A stretch of DNA of 64,000 nucleotides from Methyloversatilis universalis EHg5 (GCF_000378945.1 NZ_KB900539.1:489241-553240); one strand, 5' to 3'; numbered from the stretch's first letter, positions 23,908 to 31,735 are shown. Translations and numbers: made by a program. Notes: generated by a model not told the origin, from the letters alone.

Positions 23908-25269
23908 TCAGGCCTGTTCGGTCGATTCCGGCTCGTTCAGATAGGCCTTGAGCGAGTCGTCGAGCGCTTCCAGCCACGAGGTGTGGTGCGGCGTGGCCAT
24001 GGTGCCGGTCATCAGCGAGCGGTAGCACTTGTTGCGGTAGCCCATGATGTCTTCGTACTTGTCCTGCTTCCATTCCAGGAAAGTGCGGTTCACTTCGGGA
24101 ATCGGGAAGCTCGGATAGTCGGTGCCATCGATCAGGTGCTGGATGTACTTGCCCTGGAATTCGAACATCTGCTGGGCGTCTTCCAGCGTCAGTTCCTCTT
24201 CGCGCCACTTCATGTCCTCGGCGTGCATCTCTTCGTACGACGGCACCGGCAGGCGGCCGAGAATGACGTCGCGCGCGTACCAGGCCTGGGCGTCGAACAT
24301 GTTGAAGCTGTACCACTGATCCTGCATGCCCAGGTACATCAGCTGCGGGTTCTCCTCCCACATGATGCCCTTGTACAGATTGAGCGGCCACAGGCGGTTG
24401 TCGGTCTTCAGGCGCAGCTCTTCGGCCAGGAAGGGGAAATGGTGCTTGTAGCCGGTGCACAGGATGATTGCATCGATGTGCTTGCTGGTGCCGTCGGCGA
24501 AGTGCGCGGTCTTGCCGTCCACGCGCAGCAGCTGCGGCTTCTCTTCCCAGTTGGCGGGCCACTTGTAGCCCATCGGGTTGGTGCGGTAGCAGCTGGTGAT
24601 CGAGCGGGCGCCGTACTTGTAGCACTGCGAGCCGATGTCTTCCGCCGAGTAGCTGGCGCCGACGATGAGCACGTCCTTGTCCTTGAATTCCAGCGCGTCG
24701 CGGAAGTCGTGGGCGTGCAGCACGCGGCCGCCGAAGCTTTCGAAGCCCGGGAAGTAGGGCACGTTCGGGGTCGAGAAGTGACCGCTGGCGACGACGACGT
24801 AGTCGAACTCTTCCGAGTAGGTCACGTCCTGGTCGTAGTTGTGCACGGTGACCGTGAACTTCTTGGTCGCGTCGTCAAAGGTGACGTTGCGGGCGGCGGT
24901 GTTGAAGCGGATGTACTTGCGCACGCCGGCCTTTTCAACGCGGCCCTTGATGTAGTCCCACAGGACTTCACGCGGAGGGTAGGAGCCCATCGGGCGACCG
25001 AAGTGTTCGTCGAAGGTGTAGTCGGCGAATTCCAGACATTCCTTCGGGCCGTTGGACCACAGATAACGGTACATGCTGCCGTGCACCGGCTCGCCGTGCT
25101 CGTCCAGGCCGGTGCGCCAGGTGTAGTTCCACATGCCGCCCCAGTCGGACTGCTTTTCGTAGCAGACGATCTCGGGAATATCGGCACCCTTGGCCTGGGC
25201 TGACTGGAAGGCCCGGAGCTGGGCAAGGCCGCTGGGGCCGGCACCGATGATGGCAACGCGCTTCTTCAT
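23908..25269 (-). CDS. tmm: Trimethylamine monooxygenase (flavin-containing, Tmm)
   Basis: A protein of 453 residues of the bacterial FMO family: FAD motif GAGPSG (9-14), the FMO fingerprint [12 protein letters not shown], and NADPH motif GASYSAED; further hallmarks are the [11 protein letters not shown] and [15 protein letters not shown] blocks seen in marine Tmm proteins. It oxidises TMA to TMAO with NADPH and O2. The neighbouring tdm supports TMA rather than indole or sulfide as substrate. Start is the ATG before [13 protein letters not shown] with AGAGGGA upstream. First gene of the tmm-tdm operon. Confidence 0.93.
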   Translation of the reverse strand: MKKRVAIIGAGPSGLAQLRAFQSAQAKGADIPEIVCYEKQSDWGGMWNYTWRTGLDEHGEPVHGSMYRYLWSNGPKECLEFADYTFDEHFGRPMGSYPPREVLWDYIKGRVEKAGVRKYIRFNTAARNVTFDDATKKFTVTVHNYDQDVTYSEEFDYVVVASGHFSTPNVPYFPGFESFGGRVLHAHDFRDALEFKDKDVLIVGASYSAEDIGSQCYKYGARSITSCYRTNPMGYKWPANWEEKPQLLRVDGKTAHFADGTSKHIDAIILCTGYKHHFPFLAEELRLKTDNRLWPLNLYKGIMWEENPQLMYLGMQDQWYSFNMFDAQAWYARDVILGRLPVPSYEEMHAEDMKWREEELTLEDAQQMFEFQGKYIQHLIDGTDYPSFPIPEVNRTFLEWKQDKYEDIMGYRNKCYRSLMTGTMATPHHTSWLEALDDSLKAYLNEPESTEQA

Positions 25270-25378
25270 GATCTGTATCCCTCTTCTGTGGTCCGTGTGT
25301 GGATACGACCGCGGCATGTTCCTGTCCGCGCGGTCGCGGGCTGGACGCAGGACTGTCGCCGCGTCTCAGGTGCGGCGA

Positions 25379-25428
25379 ATGATGCGAAGGCGGATCAACC
25401 CCCACAATTCTCAAGAGGGATTACCCCC
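25379..25428 (-). promoter_or_regulatory. Promoter of tmm-tdm with shared C1 motif
   Basis: Minus strand: GGGGGTAATCCC then TCTTGAGAATTGT (25428-25404), -35 TTGTGG (25407-25402), 17-bp spacer, -10 CATCAT (25384-25379). The upstream motif differs from the dmm copy at one position in this stretch. A further GGGG/CCCC pair (AACCCCTTACCCCTTTGGGG) lies just upstream. Confidence 0.65.
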
Positions 25429-25612
25429 AAAGGGGTAAGGGGTTTTGCGGCGCTGCGGCATACGGCTGCCGCGAGAACGCTGCGCAGCGGGGGCGGGTGT
25501 TCGGATCGTGGGCGCTGGCGCGGTTGCCGGCCCGGGCGTCATTCCTTCTGCATGCAGCGACGGCGCTCAGAAGCGCAGCAGGAGAGGGAGCCGGGCGCGC
25601 GCTTACCTCTTT
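25429..25612. other. Divergent spacer between tmm and the outer-membrane protein promoter
   Basis: No convincing gene. GC-rich with short hairpins (GCGGCGCTGCGGC; TGCGCAGC). It separates two divergent promoters that carry the same motif pointing outward. Confidence 0.6.
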
Positions 25613-25663
25613 GTGGGTAATCCCTTGTGAGAATTGTTCCGACAACTGTGCGCTTCCAATAAT
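25613..25663 (+). promoter_or_regulatory. Promoter of the outer-membrane protein gene with shared C1 motif
   Basis: GTGGGTAATCCC then TTGTGAGAATTGT (25613-25637), -35 TTGTTC (25634-25639), 18-bp spacer, -10 AATAAT (25658-25663). The gene starts 310 bases downstream, leaving a long leader with two notable hairpins. Confidence 0.6.
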
Positions 25664-25802
25664 CGGCCCGACATCGCAACACCGTGCACTCCTGCCGGTC
25701 GCGAAGTGCGGGGAGATCAGTGTGACGCAGCGCCACTGCCATTCGTACCACCGCTCGCCGGACTGCCTTGCGGCGTCCGCTCCGCCCGCCCTTTCCTGTC
25801 CG

Positions 25803-25864
25803 CCGGCTGCATCGACGCAGCCGGAGGCATCTCCGCTTCACCCCGTCCCGAGTATCGAGGTTCG
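25803..25864 (+). promoter_or_regulatory. Candidate ANTAR-binding tandem hairpins in the leader RNA
   Basis: Hairpin 1: CCGGCTGC / GCAGCCGG (8 bp, 25803-25810 and 25817-25824) around the hexaloop ATCGAC. Hairpin 2: CGAGT / GTTCG (5 bp with two G-U pairs, 25849-25853 and 25860-25864) around ATCGAG. The linker is 24 nt. Known rule: ANTAR regulators bind two hairpins whose six-base loops carry A at position 1 and G at position 4; both loops do. Hairpin 2 overlaps an alternative pairing CCCGA (25847-25851) with TCGGG (25880-25884). No U-rich terminator follows, so classic antitermination is not shown. Confidence 0.45.
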
Positions 25865-25973
25865 CATCCGGCAGCGCCGTCGGGTCGCGGACCGACTCAT
25901 AACCGGTTGGCTATGGGCAGGCCTTCCGTTTCTCAAATCGCCCGAAACCGTGGATCAACAGAGGGAGAACTCC

Positions 25974-26765
25974 GTGTCAAATCATCGACGTCATCGCAGC
26001 ACCCTGGGCGCAGCCATGCTTGCGCTGTTCGCCGTACCGTTCTGTGCGCAGGCGGAAGAGGCCCCGGCCCCTTCGTACACCATCACGTCGAACATCGGCG
26101 TGTTCTCGCAGTACATCTTCCGCGGCATTTCGTACACGCAGGAAAACCCGGCGGTGCAGGGCGGCTTCGATTTCGCGCACGAGAGCGGCGCCTATCTGGG
26201 CATCTGGGGCACCAATGTGAGCGATCTGGCGCTGTCGAACGCGACCGGCGAGATCGACGTGTACGGTGGCTATGCCAAGACCTACGGCGACTGGACGTTT
26301 GACGTGGGCTTCCTGCAGTTCATTTTCCCGGGCGGCAAGTATGATCCGTCGGGCGAGAGCCTGAACACGCTGGAACTGAACGCGGCGGTGACCTGGAAGT
26401 TCATCCAGCTGAAGTACTCGCATTCGGTGACCGACTACTTCGGTTTCAACGACAAGACCTTCGGTCTGGGTCGTGGCGACTCGGATGGTTCGCACTACCT
26501 CGAGGCGAACGCGAACTACGAGTTCCTGCCGACGTGGCAGCTGAACCTGCACGTGGGTCACCAGAAGGTGAAGAACTACGAGGAGTACAACTTCACCGAC
26601 TGGAAGGTGGGCGTGACGAAGAGCTTCGACGGTGGCTGGCAGGCAGCGGTGGCCTATATCGACACCAATGCCGACAAGAACTTCTACACCATCTGCGACA
26701 ACGGCATCCGCTGCAAGGACACCGGCGACAGCAAGTGGCTCGCCTACATCAAGCGCACCTTCTGA
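25974..26765 (+). CDS. Outer-membrane beta-barrel protein (TIGR02001 type)
   Basis: A protein of 263 residues starting with GTG after GAGGGAGAA. The signal peptide ends near FCAQA; the mature protein is rich in alternating aromatic and polar strands (ITSNIGVFSQYIFRGISYTQ at its start), typical of the Gcw_chp/TIGR02001 family often annotated as porin-like. Being under the same promoter motif as tmm and dmm and just upstream of a permease, it may admit methylated amines through the outer membrane (inference). Confidence 0.8.
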   Translation: MSNHRRHRSTLGAAMLALFAVPFCAQAEEAPAPSYTITSNIGVFSQYIFRGISYTQENPAVQGGFDFAHESGAYLGIWGTNVSDLALSNATGEIDVYGGYAKTYGDWTFDVGFLQFIFPGGKYDPSGESLNTLELNAAVTWKFIQLKYSHSVTDYFGFNDKTFGLGRGDSDGSHYLEANANYEFLPTWQLNLHVGHQKVKNYEEYNFTDWKVGVTKSFDGGWQAAVAYIDTNADKNFYTICDNGIRCKDTGDSKWLAYIKRTF

Positions 26766-26774
26766 TGAATCCCT

Positions 26775-26802
26775 GGGCGTCGGCGTAAGCCGGCGCCCTT
26801 TT
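26775..26802 (+). terminator. Terminator or attenuator between the outer-membrane protein and permease genes
   Basis: GGGCGTCGGC pairs with GCCGGCGCCC around GTAA, followed by TTTT. It lies only 20 bases before the permease start, so it may set the permease at a lower level than the outer-membrane protein by partial read-through. Confidence 0.75.
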
Positions 26803-26821
26803 CGTATCGAGGGAAATGACC

Positions 26822-28528
26822 ATGAGCAGCAATGCAGATGTAATCGGCAGCATGTCTGGCGGGGCTTCGGCCAGCCGGGCTGAAAATGCCGCGCTGCACC
26901 GGAAGATCGACTGGACCGGTGCATTCTGGGTGGCCAGCGGCGTGCCCGCGCTGGTGCTGTTTTCGATCGGTGCCATCGCGGCGACCGTGGGCAAGCCGTC
27001 CTGGCTGGTGTGGACGCTGTCGATCGGCTTCGGTTTCATCCAGGCCTTCACCTATGCCGAAATCGCCGGCCTGTTCCCGCACAAGTCGGGTGGCGCGTCG
27101 GTGTACGGCGCGGTCGCCTGGGTGCGCTACAGCAAGCTGATCGCACCGGTGTCCGTGTGGTGTAACTGGTTCGCCTGGTCGCCGGTGCTCGCCATCGGTT
27201 CAGGGCTGGCCGCGGGCTACATTCTCGGCGCGCTGTTCCCGGCCGATGCCGCGATCAATACCTGGCAGCTCACGCTGGTCGATCTGAGTTCGATCAAGGC
27301 CGGGCTGTCGCTGCGCATCAACGCGACCTTCCTGGTCGGCGTGGTCATCCTGCTGGCGGTGTTTGCCATCCAACACGGTGGCATCCTGCGCTCTGCACGG
27401 ACCACCATGGTGCTGGGTGTGGTCGCGCTGATTCCGCTGATGCTGATCGCGCTGGTGCCGCTGCTGACCGGTGACATTCCGTCGGCCCACTTCTCGCCGA
27501 TGCTGCCGATCGCTCGCGACGCGCAGGGGCTGGTGATCGACGGTGCCTGGGACATGGCCGGCATCACGCTGATGGCGGGCGGCCTGTTCATCGCTGCGTG
27601 GTCTACCTACGGCTTCGAAACCGCGGTCTGCTACACCCGCGAATTCAAGGACCCGAAGAAGGACACCTTCAAGGCGATCTTCTATTCCGGCCTGCTGTGC
27701 ATCGTGGTGTTCACGCTGGTTCCGCTGGCCTTCCAGGGTCATCTGGGCCTGGGTGAAGTGGTGACCCCGCCGGTGGTGGAAGCCGACGGTACGGTGTCGA
27801 CTCCGGCGGTCTACAGCGGCATGCTGGCCCCGGAAATCTACAGCGGCATGGGCGTGGCGAACGTGATGTCGCACATGGTCGGCGGTGGCGAGATCGTGGC
27901 CAACCTGCTGGTGGTGATGCTGGTGCTGGCGGTGCTGCTGTCCATCATGACCTCGATGGCCGGCTCGTCGCGCACGCTGTACCAGGCATCGGTCGATGGC
28001 TGGCTGCCGCGCTACCTGTCGCACGTGAATGAGCACGGCGCCCCGACGCACGCGATGTGGACCGACCTCGGCTTCAACCTCATCCTGCTGCTGATGTCGG
28101 ACTATGTGTTCGTGCTGGCCTGCTCCAACGTCGGTTACATCATGTTCAACTTCCTGAACCTGAATTCCGGCTGGATCCACCGCATCGACCGTCCGGACTG
28201 GGAGCGTCCGTTCAAGGCACCGAAGATCGTGCTCGGACTGGGCGTCATCCTGGGCTTCGTGAATCTGTCGCTGATGGGTCTGGGCGCCGACATCTACGGT
28301 GCCGGCACGCTGACCGCCGGTCTGGTGTTCGCCTCGCTCATCATCCCGGTGTTCCTGTACCGCCACTATGTGCAGGACAAGGGCCAGTTCCCGGATGCGA
28401 TGCTCGAGGACATGCACCTCGGTGACGCGCTGCCCAAGGGCGGCAAACGCGCCGGCATCCTGCCCTACGTCACGCTGGCAGCTGGCGTGGTGGTGGTGAT
28501 CGTGGCGCACAACCTCGCGGTGTACTGA
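26822..28528 (+). CDS. APC-family amine/amino acid permease
   Basis: A protein of 568 residues with 12 or more hydrophobic segments. The first, ASGVPALVLFSIGAIAATVG, and the later YAEIAGLFPHKSGGASVYGAVAW match the conserved TM1 and TM2-3 region of amino acid/polyamine/organocation transporters. Gene position within the TMA/DMA cluster suggests uptake of a methylated amine or a related compound; the family alone does not show this. Of two close ATGs (26816, 26822) the second has the better spacing from GAGGG. A periplasmic insert of about 40 residues lies around residues 305-350. Confidence 0.82.
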   Translation: MSSNADVIGSMSGGASASRAENAALHRKIDWTGAFWVASGVPALVLFSIGAIAATVGKPSWLVWTLSIGFGFIQAFTYAEIAGLFPHKSGGASVYGAVAWVRYSKLIAPVSVWCNWFAWSPVLAIGSGLAAGYILGALFPADAAINTWQLTLVDLSSIKAGLSLRINATFLVGVVILLAVFAIQHGGILRSARTTMVLGVVALIPLMLIALVPLLTGDIPSAHFSPMLPIARDAQGLVIDGAWDMAGITLMAGGLFIAAWSTYGFETAVCYTREFKDPKKDTFKAIFYSGLLCIVVFTLVPLAFQGHLGLGEVVTPPVVEADGTVSTPAVYSGMLAPEIYSGMGVANVMSHMVGGGEIVANLLVVMLVLAVLLSIMTSMAGSSRTLYQASVDGWLPRYLSHVNEHGAPTHAMWTDLGFNLILLLMSDYVFVLACSNVGYIMFNFLNLNSGWIHRIDRPDWERPFKAPKIVLGLGVILGFVNLSLMGLGADIYGAGTLTAGLVFASLIIPVFLYRHYVQDKGQFPDAMLEDMHLGDALPKGGKRAGILPYVTLAAGVVVVIVAHNLAVY

Positions 28529-28571
28529 GATCCGCGAACCGCCTGCGGTCCGCCGCAGGCGGCGCAGCAAG

Positions 28572-28604
28572 GGCCGTCCGGACTGATGTCCGGGCGGCCT
28601 TTTT
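28572..28604 (+). terminator. Intrinsic terminator after the permease
   Basis: GGCCGTCCGGAC pairs with GTCCGGGCGGCC (one G-T mismatch) around TGAT, followed by TTTTT. An additional hairpin CCGCCTGCGG/CCGCAGGCGG lies just before it at about 28539-28563. Confidence 0.9.
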
Positions 28605-28648
28605 CTTTGCGTGAACCCGCTGCATCGTCCGTCCGGTCGTGCAGGGAG

Positions 28649-28669
28649 CGTGATGCGGAATGCATCACG
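28649..28669. promoter_or_regulatory. Palindrome upstream of the candidate small RNA
   Basis: CGTGATGC and GCATCACG form a perfect 8-bp inverted repeat with a 5-base centre, about 110 bases upstream of the small-RNA promoter. It could be a regulator binding site. The rest of 28605-28757 holds nothing I recognise. Confidence 0.35.
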
Positions 28670-28759
28670 CATGGATTCTGAAGCGGGGTGCCGGGAGGGG
28701 CGCAGGAAAAGGACGGGTCACCCGCCTGTCATTGCGGTGCCTGCGGTTCTACCCCCTAT

Positions 28760-28808
28760 GGCTTACTCCCTCTTGAGAATTGTGGGCCAGCAGGGTGATC
28801 GCAATAAT
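28760..28808 (+). promoter_or_regulatory. Orphan promoter with shared C1 motif
   Basis: GGCTTACTCCC then TCTTGAGAATTGT (28760-28783), -35 TTGTGG (28780-28785), 17-bp spacer, -10 AATAAT (28803-28808). It has the best -10 of the four copies. No plus-strand protein gene follows. Confidence 0.6.
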
Positions 28809-28814
28809 GCTTCA

Positions 28815-28985
28815 CATGCACCGGGCCGGTGCAGGCCTGTCCCGGCGGGCCGGGCAGACTTCGTCTGCTTCAGCGCTTCATCCGGCCGGCGCACTCGAGG
28901 GAACCCGGGAGCCCTCGGCTCTCCTCACCTTGGGCCGGCATGCGACATCAGCTCCTCCTGATATGCGCTGCCGGCGTCTTTTTTT
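28815..28985 (+). ncRNA. Candidate small RNA of the methylated-amine regulon
   Basis: From the promoter at 28760-28808 to a strong intrinsic terminator lies a unit of about 170 nt without a credible protein. Predicted local hairpins: GCACCG GGC CGGTGC; CTG-CCCGG/CCGGG-CAG; GCAGAC TTC GTCTGC; CGAGGG...CCCTCG. The terminator is GCCGGCA...TGCCGGC with an inner ATCAG/CTGAT stem and the loop CTCCTC, then seven T (28979-28985). It converges on the ANTAR regulator gene, stopping three bases short of its stop codon. Small RNAs that titrate an ANTAR protein are known for eut systems; I found no A1/G4 hexaloop here, so the role is open. Confidence 0.5.
28934..28985 (+). terminator. Intrinsic terminator of the candidate small RNA
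   Basis: GCCGGCA (28934-28940) pairs with TGCCGGC (28969-28975); inside, GCGACATCAG faces CTGATATGCG around CTCCTC; T-run 28979-28985. The T-run is on the plus-strand side only, so it does not serve the minus-strand regulator gene. Confidence 0.85.
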
Positions 28986-28987
28986 GG

Positions 28988-29605
28988 TCAGCGCATCCGG
29001 GCCAGATTTTCGGCCGGTGCCTGCATCAGATCCCGTGCCACGTCCTCGATCTTGCGCCGCTGAGTGCGCGCGGTCTTGCGCAGCATTTCGAAAGCCGGTT
29101 GCCGCTCGATGCGCAGGCGTTCCATCAGGATGCCGACCGCGATGCTGATTTCCCGTCGCTCGTCGAGCGCGCGCTGAAGGTTCTGGCCGTTGCGGTGCAG
29201 GCGGCGCAGGTCTTCCGAACGTGCCAGCGCGGTACGCAGCGTAGGCAGCAGCTGTTCCACATCGATCGGCTTGACCAGATAGCCCAGTGCGCCGCGCTCC
29301 ACCGCGCTGCGTACCCGACCCGGATCGCCGAATGCGGTCAGGAAAATGACCGGCAGCGACAGCTGGGCGTTGAGCAGCGCCGCCAGCTCCAGGCCCGACA
29401 TGCCCGGCAGCTGTTCGTCGAGAATGACCAGATCGAAGGCGTGTTCCGCGATCTGGGGCATTGCCTCCTCGGCCGAACGGGCGACGGCGACACGGTAGCC
29501 GTGATCGCGCAGGCCGGCCGACAGCGTGGCGGAAATCAGTCTGTCGTCCTCGACCAGCAGCAGGTGAGGGCGCTGGTCCGGTTCTTCGTCCTGTGGGGTG
29601 CTCAT
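28988..29605 (-). CDS. Response regulator with ANTAR RNA-binding domain
   Basis: A protein of 205 residues. Receiver domain with acidic pair (ED at 19-20), phospho-acceptor Asp63 (DLVILDEQLPG) and Lys112 (YLVKP). A short coiled linker leads to a C-terminal ANTAR domain (about 138-200: ALDERREISIAVGILMERLRI...AFEMLRKTARTQ). ANTAR proteins bind paired RNA hairpins and usually prevent transcription termination; AmiR, NasR and EutV are examples. It follows its kinase by 25 bases and is the EutV counterpart of an EutVW-like pair. Its neighbours make the TMA/DMA genes the likely targets. Confidence 0.9.
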   Translation of the reverse strand: MSTPQDEEPDQRPHLLLVEDDRLISATLSAGLRDHGYRVAVARSAEEAMPQIAEHAFDLVILDEQLPGMSGLELAALLNAQLSLPVIFLTAFGDPGRVRSAVERGALGYLVKPIDVEQLLPTLRTALARSEDLRRLHRNGQNLQRALDERREISIAVGILMERLRIERQPAFEMLRKTARTQRRKIEDVARDLMQAPAENLARMR

Positions 29606-29630
29606 CTTGGAAATCTCTTCAAAGCGCTCT

Positions 29631-31121
29631 TCAAAGCGTGATGATGGGGGGGCGCAGAAGCAGGTGTGCCTGCACCCGGTCGGCGTGCTGACGGTAGGTC
29701 AGTTCCGCATGTTCGGCTGGCAGGAGTGCCGCCAGCAGTTCCAGGCCCTGACCAAGGTGCCGGTGAGCCTGGAAGTCGAATCCTTCGGGCAGTCGTCCGT
29801 GATTGGCGATGACGATGCGTGCCCCTTCGCTGCACAGTTCGAGATCGATGCCGATGCCGTCCTCGTCTCCGTCGCTGCGGTGGTGTTTCACCGCATTCAT
29901 CAGCAGTTCGTTCAGCACGACGGCCAGCGGCACCATTTCGGCGTCGGCGAGGATGCGCGTGTCGCCGCTGCGGTCATTCACCTGCAGCCGCACCGGCGAC
30001 TGGAACAGGCCTTCGATGCTGCCGGCGATCATGCGCAGCAGATCGCCCAGCACCAGCGGTTCGCCCGGATGGCTGCCCTGCAGTTCGTGGATGACCGCGA
30101 TCGACCTGACCTGACTGATGGCGCCGGTCAGCGCGCTGGCCAGACCCGGATGCTGGCCGGCGCAGCGTCGCAGCAGACCGACCACGCCCTGCAGGCTGTT
30201 CTTCATCCTGTGATGCGCCTCGCGCACCAGAGTTTCCGACTGCCGCTCCGCCTGCGCCAGCGTGTGCGCCTCGGCCTGCTTGCGTACCGTGATGTCTTCG
30301 GCCACGCCAGCCACCCGCACCCGGCCGCCCTGTGGCTGCCAGGGGAAGGCGCGGCAGTGCAGCCACATGAGCTGTCCGCCGGGGGCGACCATCCGGACCT
30401 CGACCTGGGCGTTGTCGCCCTGCGACTGCGCGGCCAGGAAGGTGTCGAATCGTGGCCGGTCGGGTGGTGCGATCAGCGTGCGCCAGTGCGCGATGTCATC
30501 CCTGCTCGGAACGCCGGACAGCGAGGTCAGTTCGGAAAAGGCCGGGCTGCCGTAATGGATGCGGCCGGTCTGCGGATCGCTCACCCAGAAGATTTCGCGG
30601 ATGTGCTCGGCCAGCAGGTAGAAGCGCTCCTGCGCCGCCTGCATTTCCGCTTCCGCCCGTTTGCGGGCCCGGATGTCGCGTACCACCGCGATCACATAGT
30701 CACTGGCGTCGAGATGGATGCGTGCGCCGCTGACGTCCACCGGAATGATTTCGCCGTCGCGCGCGACGATCAGACCGTCGTCGTAGCGGGCGCTGCCGAC
30801 AGTGCGGACCTGGTCGAAAGCCGCAGCGATGCGCACGGTTTCGCTCGCCGGATGGATCTGCGATACCGGACGCCCGGCCAGCTCGTCGCGCCGGTAGCCA
30901 AGCAGCGCCTCGGCGGCGGCGTTGGCGTCACGCAGTTCGCCGTCGGGTGAAAGCAGGAACAGGGCGTCCGGCACGCCGTCGAACAGCGGCTGCCATGCCG
31001 GCCGGTCTATGTCTTTGGGATATTGAGGGGCGAGTGGCGCAGCGGCCTGCACCGAAACGGTGCCTGTCGCCCCCGACCCCAAGTGCCGGGACGCAACCGG
31101 AATAGGTGTGCTGCGGGCCAT
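29631..31121 (-). CDS. PAS-PAS sensor histidine kinase, HisKA_2 type (EutW-like)
   Basis: A protein of 496 residues without transmembrane segments. Two PAS domains (about 40-150 and 165-285, each followed by a PAC-like VVRDIRARK or VAEDITVRK) precede a HisKA_2 phospho-acceptor region EAHHRMKNSLQGVVGLLRRC and an HATPase domain (VLNELLMNAVKHH). HisKA_2 kinases are the usual partners of ANTAR regulators. The PAS domains suggest a cytoplasmic small-molecule or redox signal. ATG 31121 has AGGGGG eight bases upstream; ATG 31163 would add 14 residues. Confidence 0.88.
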   Translation of the reverse strand: MARSTPIPVASRHLGSGATGTVSVQAAAPLAPQYPKDIDRPAWQPLFDGVPDALFLLSPDGELRDANAAAEALLGYRRDELAGRPVSQIHPASETVRIAAAFDQVRTVGSARYDDGLIVARDGEIIPVDVSGARIHLDASDYVIAVVRDIRARKRAEAEMQAAQERFYLLAEHIREIFWVSDPQTGRIHYGSPAFSELTSLSGVPSRDDIAHWRTLIAPPDRPRFDTFLAAQSQGDNAQVEVRMVAPGGQLMWLHCRAFPWQPQGGRVRVAGVAEDITVRKQAEAHTLAQAERQSETLVREAHHRMKNSLQGVVGLLRRCAGQHPGLASALTGAISQVRSIAVIHELQGSHPGEPLVLGDLLRMIAGSIEGLFQSPVRLQVNDRSGDTRILADAEMVPLAVVLNELLMNAVKHHRSDGDEDGIGIDLELCSEGARIVIANHGRLPEGFDFQAHRHLGQGLELLAALLPAEHAELTYRQHADRVQAHLLLRPPIITL

Positions 31122-31296
31122 GAGTGGCGCCCCCTGTATGCCGTTGTGCCGAAGCTCCGACATAGACGGTGCTGCGCGGGGGTCGGGCGCGGCACGACTG
31201 CTGTCCGTTCGGACCGGATCTGACGTCCGGCTTGCTTCATTAACGGATCATTTTATCGCATGGTTCCGGTCTTGCGAGCGAAAGGTGAACGCGCGT

Positions 31297-31674
31297 TCAG
31301 AAATGGTCGGCCAGCACCAGGGCCCACACCAGTCCGGCGTTGAGCAGCGCCACCATGACCGCGGCCGAGCCGATGTCCTTGGCCCGTTTGGCGAGCTGGT
31401 GGTTTTCCAGTGAAATGCGGTCCACCGTGGCCTCGACCGCCGAATTGAGCAGTTCGACAATGAGCACCGCCAGCACGCTGAAGCACAGCAGCGCGCGTTC
31501 GCTGCCCGAGTTGCCCAGCCACAGCGCCAGCGGGATGAGCACCAGCGCCGCCACCACTTCCTGGCGGAAGGCGTCTTCGTGGCGGAAGGCGGCGCGCAGG
31601 CCGGCCGCCGAGTAGCCAGCGGCATTGATCAGCCGGCGCAGCCCGGTCTTGCCCTTGAACGGACTTTCCTGCAT
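31297..31674 (-). CDS. dgkA: Diacylglycerol kinase
   Basis: A small membrane protein of 125 residues with three transmembrane helices and the DgkA hallmarks: N-terminal GLRRLINAAGYSAAGL, RHEDAFRQEV, and ELLNSAVEATVDRIS...AKDIGSAAV with the catalytic Glu and Asn. It phosphorylates diacylglycerol to phosphatidate to recycle lipid after membrane-derived oligosaccharide synthesis. Confidence 0.93.
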   Translation of the reverse strand: MQESPFKGKTGLRRLINAAGYSAAGLRAAFRHEDAFRQEVVAALVLIPLALWLGNSGSERALLCFSVLAVLIVELLNSAVEATVDRISLENHQLAKRAKDIGSAAVMVALLNAGLVWALVLADHF

Positions 31675-31735
31675 GGATTTCAGTGTTCCTGAGGGGAGGC
31701 GGGCAGCGCGCGTGGCGCCGCCCGGCCGAAACGGA

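Noticed and set aside
21548-23944. A plus-strand open frame of 798 codons opposite tdm
   Set aside because: Shadow of a GC-rich gene; the composition is Arg/His/Val-rich, with no motif, and tdm on the other strand is clearly coding.
20838-25428. Shared promoter motif as a sigma-54 site
   Set aside because: No GG-N10-GC core at -24/-12; the spacing and hexamers fit sigma-70 better.
28815-28985. Small RNA as direct ANTAR target
   Set aside because: No pair of hexaloops with A1 and G4 found by eye; only the promoter, terminator and location are claimed.
28780-29148. Plus-strand frame of 122 codons starting in the small-RNA unit
   Set aside because: It crosses the strong terminator and then runs antisense to the regulator gene; no ribosome binding site or family resemblance.
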